Shown here: positions 56,791 through 64,000 of the stretch, piece after piece | How the letters are laid out: each line of letters opens with the position of its first letter | Numbering within the stretch: position 1 is the stretch's first letter | Source of the DNA: Molanna angustata | Lineage: Eukaryota; Arthropoda; Insecta; Trichoptera; Molannidae | Direction of reading: 5' to 3' | DNA: 64,000 nucleotides | Assembly (NCBI GenBank): GCA_963576475.1 | Contig: OY754982.1 | Coordinates: forward strand, 10,566,546-10,630,545 | Position numbers and translations under genes: made by a program | Notes under the pieces: model-generated | What the model saw: only the letters and a program-made list of their open reading frames with translations | What the model was told of the DNA's origin: nothing | Databases searched by the model: none

Positions 56791-57554
56791 TTTACTTTAA
56801 ATAATTATTAAGTGGTAGTCAACACCTACTCTTTTAATACATATTTTATAGTACATAATTTTATTTACAAATTACTTCTCGCCATTTCTTTACAAATTTA
56901 TAAAAAAATCCTTCAACTTATGTCTCCAACTTCTTCTTTCCTCTGCTGTAACTCTCCAGTTAAGGACTTGCAGGAGCTGTGCCGCATGTCCTTATTTCTT
57001 ATATTTTCCATAACTAAATATATTTAACTGTCTTTGTAGACTTTCTTATGATAAAAACACCATGACAATATAATGGTCAATGTCGAGATGGTTATATTTT
57101 ATTAATGAAGTCGACAAGTAATTAACATAGAAAATAAATCCAATATCATCTCTCTAATATTATCATCGTAGTATGATGAGAATTTTCCCTTTCACATTAT
57201 TTTTTATTTCTTTAGTCAGTTCACAAGTCGAGCGGGTAGGTACTTGATTTTCTTTTAATTAATTCGATCATAATTATTTCACACCAACTTCCATTGGATG
57301 AGGAGGCGGTGGCCTGAATTCATCTTGAATCGTGTTTTTCGTCTTATTTTTGTGTATTCATCTCGAGTTTGGAATCTGTCGCCTTAAAACTGGAGCCGAA
57401 CCAAGCTCGATAAGTTATATTTTATTATTTATAATTTAAATTATAATTGTTTCAATGGAAACATATAAACATATTTTCCATTCGGCTAACCAGACAGATT
57501 TCTTGTCAAACAAACTGATTTCATTTTATCGTCTTTGAAAAATCCTTTTTTTAT
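56791..57554. other. Unassigned stretch
   Basis: The frame at 56812-57027 is unsupported; its complement (RVTAEERRSWRHKLK) has a weak LINE flavour. Nothing firm is recognised. Confidence 0.3.
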
Positions 57555-57645
57555 GAAACGAGACTGTTTAAGGCGTATGTGTTGTGCTTATTTTCAAAAC
57601 CTCTCGTCGGTCTTTCCACATTGAAGGATATACCGTGATGGTTTG
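57555..57645 (+). mobile_element. Repeat D 3' fragment
   Basis: cgagactgtttaaggcgtat, acctctcgtcggtctttcca, then ggatataccgtgatggttt. It matches 48.84-48.93 kb with substitutions. Confidence 0.6.
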
Positions 57646-57666
57646 AATGATTGAATTTACTTTACT

Positions 57667-57736
57667 ACAAATTTTTAATATCTCAATAGAGACGAAGTTG
57701 GAATATTATAAGAGAACTAGTAACTCAAGGTACCCC
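57667..57736 (+). mobile_element. Repeat C 5' fragment
   Basis: tttttaatatctcaatagag, acgaagttggaatattataa and aactcaaggtaccc match the start of the 19.65 kb copy. Confidence 0.7.
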
Positions 57737-57917
57737 GACGTTTGTGTATTTACAACTATTAAAATATTCGATTAATATACAAAATTTCTGTTCTTTAATT
57801 TTTAGGTAATATTTTTATTTTTTGTACCCACACACGGATATGGCTTTATGGGTGTTTATATAGGTAATCTTACTTTGTACATAATATATATATATCTCAA
57901 ATTTTTGTAACATGCGA

Positions 57918-58048
57918 CTAAATAAAAATAAGACGAAGTTGGATTATTAAAGGAGAACCAGGAACTCAAGTCACCTATAGGGTTTGCGACCTTTCATCGG
58001 CTGGTTTACGTGATCACTTTATGCGCTTGCGCAACGTTCGCCAATTAT
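57918..58048 (+). mobile_element. Repeat C partial copy
   Basis: aagacgaagttggattatta, gaaccaggaactcaagtcac, gacctttcatcggctggttt and gcgcttgcgcaacgttcgcc match the middle of the family; the 3' third is missing. Confidence 0.8.
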
Positions 58049-58405
58049 ATATATTGTTCGTTAAAAAATATCATTGATAAACGACTTAATTTTAGTATTA
58101 TTTTTTTAACTATTTTATTACCCACAAACCACACTAGTTTTTTTTTATTTATTTATTTATTTATGATCATATAAACATATACATTATTTTAATATAAGAT
58201 AGCCGCCTCACTAGAATAAATTTGTTCTGAAGCAGCCGCCTGTACAATTGTGAAATTATTACATTACAGTAAAAATCAAAAGAATAAAAAATCTATAAAA
58301 ATAAACATTAGGAATACTTACATAATTTTAAATTAAAAAATACAGTTTTAAAAGTGAAATAAATAAAAGTAAACACAATATAAACAGGCAACAAAAAATA
58401 ATTAG

Positions 58406-59068
58406 TTAAGAAATTATTGTTGCAACGTTACTTTCATTTTGGGTTCTACCCACATCGAGTAGCCACTTGGTACCACGGGCTTTGAATTGAGTTAACCCTT
58501 TAAGGTCCGATGGCAGTTTATTATAAATTCGAGGTGCAGTAAATACAAAAAATCTTTGCCCAAATTTAGTATTCATTTTTGGCACCAAGTAGTTACCCGA
58601 TATTTTACCTCTTGTGTTATTCAAGATGGAGTATTTTTGAGGAGGTTTGTTTTTTAGAAATAGAATTAATATTGATCTGGTATAAAGCTGCCTCACATCC
58701 AATACTTTGAATTGCTTAAAAAGTTCTTCAGAACAATACCTAAAAGGCTTTTTGTTGATTACTCTTACCACAAATTTTTGTGATTTAATTAGTGGATCCA
58801 GTAATGTACGCGCAGCACCACCCCAGGCACTAATTGCATAACTGATAATACTCTGGCACAGAGCGTAGTACACCATTTTTAATAGTGAAATGTTCATAAA
58901 GCTACGTAGAATTTTGAATATATATATTAATCTTCGCACCTTGGCGCTAACATATTCAATGTGTGGGATCCATCTCAGACCGTCATCCAATATTATACCG
59001 AGATACTTGATTTCAGTTGCCCTTTCAATAGTCTCGCAGTTCATTGTAGGGCTGCATTTGTAGAGCAA
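58406..59068 (-). pseudogene. Reverse transcriptase C-terminal piece after a frameshift
   Basis: 220 codons overlapping the upstream piece by 28 bp in another frame: ERATEIKYLGIILDDGLRW, YALCQSIISYAISAWGGAAR, KSQKFVVRVINKKPFRY, RQLYTRSILILFLKN and IYNKLPSDLKGL. These are the LGxxLDxxLxW, ISYxxxxWG and KxQKxxxRxI blocks that normally follow the YADD motif. One insertion or deletion would separate the two pieces; no stop occurs within either. Confidence 0.85.
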
Positions 59069-59547
59069 GTGTGTACTTTAATGAGATTTGGGATGGTGGG
59101 GTTCTCTTGTTTGTTGATTGAAAATGCTAAGAATTTAGTTTTTGTGGAGTTAAGAGTTAGTAGATGGTCATCAAGTAGACTCTTGATAGCTGAAATACAT
59201 TTTTCTGCCCTTTTAAATGTTTCCGTCCATGTAACACCATTAATAATAATGGCTGTATCATCTGCGTAGCTAATTGTGATTTCGTTATCTATAATAGTTT
59301 TTAAAATGTTATTTATATATATCAAGAACAATATTGGTCCAAGTGTGCTTCCTTGAGGTACGCCATATTTTATGTACATAGGGTTGCTGCGAGTGCCGTT
59401 TATTTCTACAGATTGCTTTCTGAGTTCTAGATAGTTCTTGAACCAATCTAGTCGAGTACCAGTGATACCTATCGAATGCAGCATGTTTAAAAGCATGGAA
59501 TGTGATATGGTATCAAATGCCTTAGACAAGTCTATGAAAATGCCCAG
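59041..59547 (-). pseudogene. Reverse transcriptase fragment, N-terminal piece
   Basis: About 169 residues in one frame: LSKAFDTISHSMLLNMLHSI (the D of motif A is two residues earlier), LDWFKNYLELRKQSVEING, GVPQGSTLGPILFLIYINNI, ISYADDTAIIINGVTWTETF and TKTKFLAFSINKQENPTIP. The catalytic aspartates in motif A and YADD are present. It ends at a stop because of a frameshift; the upstream fingers and endonuclease are lost to 5' truncation. Confidence 0.85.
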
Positions 59548-59548
59548 T

Positions 59549-61288
59549 TAGATCATTTATGTTCATAATTGTGAAGATGTGAAATCAAGCTTTCGTTTAT
59601 TGTTTTATTTTTATTTAATTTGGGAAACTAACAGCTTTTTTTAACGAAATACATAATATAATTGAATACAAAATAATTCAATTTTAATGTTTCTTGTGCT
59701 AAAAGTAAATTAAGATATCAAAATTATTTAATTCATGAAGACAATATCAATTAGATTAATGAGGTTAAGGATATGGTTAGGAAACTGAGAAAGAAAAAAT
59801 AAAACTGATAAATCTTTCTTACAATTTTCATAGGAACGTGCGTGAAAATTAAAATTATATATTGGATCAAAAGGCACGTGTCGAAAATATGTGCAATTTT
59901 ATGACATTTAATTTTACTGTTTAATTATTATTATTATATATTATTTTTATATCAAGAAATGAATATTTTGTGTTTTTTTTTATAAATCAATAGTAAATTG
60001 TACTCGTTCAAACATAATAATTTGTTTTATACTTTACCACACCAATTCACTTTATGTCACTGAAATAAAATTATTTATGTTATGCGGTCCTTTAAAAAAC
60101 CCAAATTGCCTCATTTTGAAATAACCGCACGTTCCTTCATCGCCCTTCCGGTTTCTTTTAAAAAGTCAGCGGATCCAGGGAGAGGAAGATGCTGCGTCTC
60201 AGACAAGTAGGTAGATACTTTTATTTATCCTAAAAAATGAAACATCTCCTTAACTCGGTTATGTCCCGTTTAATGACCGGGCCATGCCAAGAGATTTACG
60301 CCTCGTCTCGGCAAGATTTATTTTTATGATGTCAAAAACAAATTGGCCAGCACCATTTCAAATCCGTCTCCACGTACCACCTCTTCTGTTATTTTCTTCT
60401 TCTTTTTCTTCCTTTTGAATGATGGCGCTTCTCCCGGTAAAGAGTGCCCTCGTCCTCGAAAAGGCGTCAAATTAAGACGATTTAGGACATGACAAGATTT
60501 TCTTATGGTAGGTCGTTAATTTTTGGTCCTACTATTGCAATGGTAACTAATTACTACAATGTTTGTTATTTCAACATTTATTTTAATGATTTTTTTATTC
60601 AAGCAGTGTTGATGTTTTTGGTGTATTTTGTTGTTTTGCAACTAAAAATACAGAAAATAAAGAATTATTTTTAGAAGCGTAATTTCCCGAATCAGTTTAT
60701 GGAAAATGTTCAGTGCTTACCGTATTTGTTCAAATTTTCATATAAATAATCATACGTAATAATCGTAAATAATCAAATGCATTTTTTTTAATATCCTGAT
60801 GGTCATTTATAATTTTTTTTATATATTTATTTTAAAATCATTTTTAGTATTACAATATCTGATGTAGATACAATATAATTTGATACAGCAGTAAATGAAA
60901 TGTATAACCCTCTCTATAAATGTATGTACTCTCTAGTATATACATATTATTATATGTATGTGTCACCATAATGGTTGCAACACCCTTTTCGTTAATCCTT
61001 AAGTAGGTACGTTAGAATCCCATGTAATTATTATAATTTTTTTCATTGTTTTAAATATCATTATACTCTACTGTACTGTTTTTTTTTTTTTTTAAGATTT
61101 TTATTTTTTAATAAAAAGTAATACATTGTTCTTTTCCCGCCAAACTGCAAAGCAGTTTTTAGGCAGAGCAGATTCTCTCTTTCACATAATTTTATAAATT
61201 TCACATATAATTATTTCAATAAACTATTCTCAAATATTAAAGATTAAAGATGTTAGATATCCAAAATAAATAAAACAAAATAAAAATA
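59549..61288. other. AT-rich stretch, no gene seen
   Basis: 60.10-60.48 kb is less AT-rich and repeat-free but has no supported frame or splice pair. An A/T-rich region follows. Confidence 0.4.
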
Positions 61289-61780
61289 ACACGAAAATTA
61301 CATACATACATACCATCACGCCATGTCCCTTACGGGGTAGGCAGAGAGAACCGAACGCCATATCTTTCTATCCTGGCACACATTCATCGCCTCGTCAACA
61401 TTCAATGCATCGTCTCATACATGTTCGTCTATTGTACATGCTTCTAACATTTCCGTCTTTCAGAATATCGTTCACATGGTCGTGCCATCCCTTTCTTGAG
61501 CGGCCCCGGCCTCTCAATCCAATCCTATCCGCATTGTATATTTTCTTAGTCAGGCGTTCCTCATTCATTCTACCCATGTGGCCAAACCATCTCAGTGTGT
61601 TCACTTTCATTCTATTAATGATATCTTTCTTCATCTTACATTCTTTCCTTATGTTCTCATTTCTTACCCTGTCATACATCGTTCTATTGCAGATTTTTCT
61701 TAGCGATCTCATTTCAACAGCATTTATTCCGCTTTCGTGCGACTTCTGCCATGTCCAGGTTTCACTTGCACACGAAAATT
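61289..61780 (-). mobile_element. LINE-I, 5'-truncated, with target-site duplication
   Basis: Minus strand from SETWTWQKSHESGINAVEMR through SLRKICNRTMYDRVRNENIR, WFGHMGRMNEERLTKKIYN, GRGRSRKGWHDHVNDILKD and RRTCMRRC. It then shifts by one base to LNVDEAMNVCQDRKIWRSVL and ends at SAYPV and a (GTAT)n tail. An 11-bp direct repeat, acacgaaaatt, flanks it (61289-61299 and 61770-61780), the hallmark of target-primed reverse transcription. The insert of about 470 bp lacks the RT. The well-kept duplication suggests it is among the younger insertions here. Confidence 0.9.
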
Positions 61781-62449
61781 TAGTTATACGTTAAAAGTTT
61801 GAGTCATCAGTGTATGTATGTAAATCAGTTCAAATATTTTAATTAATTAAATAATTTAATATTTTAATATGGAATGTATTTATATTTAAAAGATTATGTA
61901 AATAATGTTATGTAATACATTCTGTGAATTTGCCAACAAATAAAAATAAATAAATTAATTCGTCATAGTGAAAGTTAATTTTTATATATCATCGTATTTT
62001 TTAGTCCTTGAATATTTTTCATTATTTATAATCTCAATTCCATTACCAGAAGCTATGAGAAGATGCTCTGTCTCAATTCGGCGAAGCGGATCGAGATCCC
62101 CCAATTAATTAATTTACAGTCTCAAAATGTCAACATGGTCACACATGCTGCTCATACATTAATATGTCATGAAAGACCTACACTAGTGGGTATATTTCAC
62201 TCTATACCGACCAATCTGTAATATTCTCGTGCAGTCGAATAAAATATTAATGGAAAAAATAAATATAACGAAATTAATAACCGCACAGCGATGAAAACCG
62301 TAACATGTGTTACAATTTCGACCACACAAATCTCCTCCCATTCTCGGTAGCGCATCAGGTAGTCGTCGAAGAAGATGCAAAATGCTAGTTTGCATATTGA
62401 CAAAACTACCGACTCTTTTTTTCGTTATTATTCTACACAGCTGTTTGTT
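61781..62449. other. Unassigned stretch
   Basis: No repeat family or domain is recognised. The minus-strand frames at 62.18-62.40 kb are short and unsupported. Confidence 0.35.
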
Positions 62450-62475
62450 TATTTTATTTATTTATTTATTTAATA
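62450..62475. repeat. (TTTA)n microsatellite
   Basis: Six TTTA units. The setting (complementary TAAA followed by aataatgatttcataaataa) resembles the tail of the LINE-VIII 3' end at 58.14 kb. Confidence 0.6.
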
Positions 62476-62538
62476 ATGATTTCATAAATAAAATATATTA
62501 CAAATACCTAATATTAAAAATAAAACAATATGTTTTAA

Positions 62539-62672
62539 ATTCTACGTATATTTTTTAATTCGTCGATAGCTATTTCGCCTTGCTAGGGCATCTTTATGAC
62601 TGAAGTTGCAGTCTTGAAGATGCCCTAGCAAGGCGAAATAGCTATCGACGAATTCAAAAATATACGTAGAAT
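62539..62672. repeat. Nearly perfect long hairpin, 56-bp arms
   Basis: The left arm (62539-62594, attctacgtatattttttaa to ctagggcatctt) and the complement of the right arm (62617-62672) match at 55 of 56 bases, separated by a 22-nt loop. The loop contains gactgaagttgcagtc, itself with 5-bp complementary ends (gactg/cagtc), so the structure could be a hairpin in a hairpin. No reading frame is recognised. It stands immediately downstream of the TTTA tail. Confidence 0.9.
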
Positions 62673-62899
62673 ATTCAATTTAATTCAATTTGAAATATAA
62701 ATGATTTATTTAAAAAACAAAATTTATATAAGAATGAGAGAAATATAAGAAATAGTCAAGGATCAAAGGTAAAAAAGTATTCCTGTATTATGAGGAACTG
62801 TATAAAATACACAAGATAAAAAGATTATATTATAATTGTCATCGTTTCCTAGACAAATATACAAGGTTTACACAAAATTTAAGTGTAAATATTATTACT

Positions 62900-63220
62900 T
62901 ATTTACTTCCCGTGTCCGGATTCATCAAATAAAGAACTTCCAGTAGTTGGCCACATGTACGGCCCTGTCATTTGCGGCAATTAGGTCCTCCCGCGCGCAT
63001 GTCTCTCCGACTTTCGGACATATCATAAGGTGTTGGTGGTCCTGTATGTCCCAGCACTCGCAGGTATCGTCCTCCTTGTAGCCCCATTTTTTGAGGTTAC
63101 TATTGCAGCGCGACACCCCAGTTCTCAATCTATTTAGTGCTCTCCAAGTGGGCTATGGCAGGTTGTGTCCAGCGGCCATCTCTTCCTTTGGTTTGACATG
63201 TGCGCGGTCAGCGAAACTTT
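62900..63220 (-). mobile_element. LINE-X C-terminal remnant
   Basis: Minus strand, one frame from about 63196: DRAHVKPKEEMAAGHNLP, TWRALNRLRTGVSRCNSNLK, KWGYKEDDTCECWDIQDHQH and LMICPKVGETCAREDLIAAN, ending in a stop. The NRLRTGxxRCxxNLxKWG...CxCGxxQxxxHLxxCP block is common at the C-terminus of insect non-LTR elements; here the usual CxCG has become CECW. The RT part is absent. One stop precedes TWRALNRL. Confidence 0.75.
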
Positions 63221-64000
63221 CTTGCCACATAAATATTATATAAATATAAATATTATTAATTTAAGCAAAACACAACGGATATATCTCATATAAAATTTAA
63301 TTGTATCACAAACTTAATATGAATAATATTTTTTTACACCATCATGTTAGACGGCATCTCAAATGCTGTTTGTACGTTTTGTATACATGTTCGCCGGTAC
63401 ATAAACAGCATATTTCTATACCTACCAATACGTGATCTGTCATTCGTCATGATCATTAATAGAAATAAACCTGTCACCCATCTTATGTTTCGTCTATTCC
63501 ACAGATAGATGACGATGCTGTATAATATTAACTACTGTGTCACCATCTTTATTTCTCACAGCATCTCCCCATCTCATCCCATCATTTCATCTCTGGATGG
63601 ATGTTACATCTGATATATTATTTTTTCATTACGCCGTGATAATGAACTCGGCAATTTTTACGTCATCTCTTGCGGATTAGTCGAATTAACAAAAGTCTGT
63701 CGTCGAAGTATCAATTTTAATCTCAGATTATTTTTTTTTCGTGAGGCTTAATGACCATTATTGATGGCATTTTATAAATACGCACATATTTTTTTGTCAT
63801 CATATACTTTGCACGAGACTCGAAGAAGTTTTAGTAAAATTAATTCATTTATCAGCATTTTACAATCTTTAGATTGAGACGGTATTTAATTTGTAGAATT
63901 CCATAATGATTTAGAACCTAATTTTTATTTTATTTTATTTTATTTAATTCCAGGAATAGACAGTTATTATACAGCTTGTGGGAGTAAAAAAAAACAATAT
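63221..64000. other. Unassigned stretch to the window end
   Basis: 63.45-63.60 kb is less AT-rich but without a supported frame. A tttatttaattccag at 63940-63953 could be an acceptor; any exon would continue beyond the window. Confidence 0.35.

Larger units (their letters stand above)
58139..59548 (-). mobile_element. LINE-VIII, 5'-truncated, with reverse transcriptase
   Basis: Minus strand, from inside the RT domain to a (TAAA)n tail (complement at 58145-58163). The protein begins GIFIDLSKAFDTISH (motif A), continues GVPQGSTLGPILFLIYIN (motif B) and ISYADDTAI (motif C with the YADD active site), then the thumb-like region and a C-terminus with IYNKLPSDLKGL. The 5' end is missing. The motifs fit a CR1/Jockey-type LINE; I do not name the family. 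A single frameshift lies at about 59.04-59.07 kb. It is the only element here with identifiable catalytic residues. Confidence 0.9.

Noticed and set aside
63500..63620. LINE fragment on the minus strand
   Set aside because: Frames such as RWGDAVRNKDGD looked suggestive, but no signature block followed in order, so I could not support it.
1..64000. CRISPR array or operon
   Set aside because: The only regular direct repeats are the 22-bp minisatellite (no spacers) and microsatellites; gene organisation is not prokaryotic.

Overview
The window is AT-rich, non-coding-looking eukaryotic DNA with no bacterial-type gene organisation. Truncated non-LTR retrotransposons (LINEs), three families of tRNA-derived SINEs, short hairpin-ended non-autonomous elements, microsatellites ending in AAG, TTTA, ATT or CATA units, and recurrent acctac/gtaggt motifs point to an arthropod, most probably an insect. 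A lepidopteran is compatible with the LINE tails and with the SINE/LINE 3' hairpin, but I cannot prove the order. The density of dead transposons and the scarcity of open frames suggest that the window lies in a very long intron or an intergenic region of a repeat-rich genome.

Layout. 0-12 kb: AT-rich DNA with LINE tails (2.9, 3.6-4.4 kb), SINE copies (1.3, 6.6, 7.35, 9.1, 11.2 kb) and a 25-unit, 22-bp minisatellite (9.68-10.23 kb). 12-24.5 kb: LINE/SINE composites (12.5-13.0 kb), a foldback element (14.55-14.83 kb), more LINE tails, a MITE (21.05-21.25 kb) and a foldback insertion inside an older repeat (21.39-21.57 kb) whose empty-site paralogue lies at 51.3 kb. 24.55 kb: the best host-gene signal, a 60-nt GC-rich segment bounded by a strong acceptor and donor on the + strand. 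25-45 kb: LINE C-terminal fragments of several families on both strands, separated by long featureless AT-rich stretches. 40.3 and 50.0 kb: two inverted copies of one non-autonomous element. 44-52 kb: dense repeats. 53.41 kb: a textbook-looking recursive-splice (ratchet) motif, polypyrimidine-CAG followed by GTAAGA, on the same strand as the 24.55 kb exon. 58.1-59.55 kb: the only reverse-transcriptase domain, a 5'-truncated LINE with one frameshift. 61.3-61.8 kb: a 5'-truncated LINE with an 11-bp target-site duplication. 62.54-62.67 kb: a nearly perfect 56-bp-arm hairpin. 62.9-63.2 kb: another LINE tail.

No protein-coding gene is complete here. The long reading frames are LINE relics, the minisatellite read through, or SINE/LINE fusions. 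Family labels (LINE-I to LINE-XI, SINE-A to SINE-C, repeats C, D, E, XII) are local names for copies that resemble each other within this window; they are not database names.
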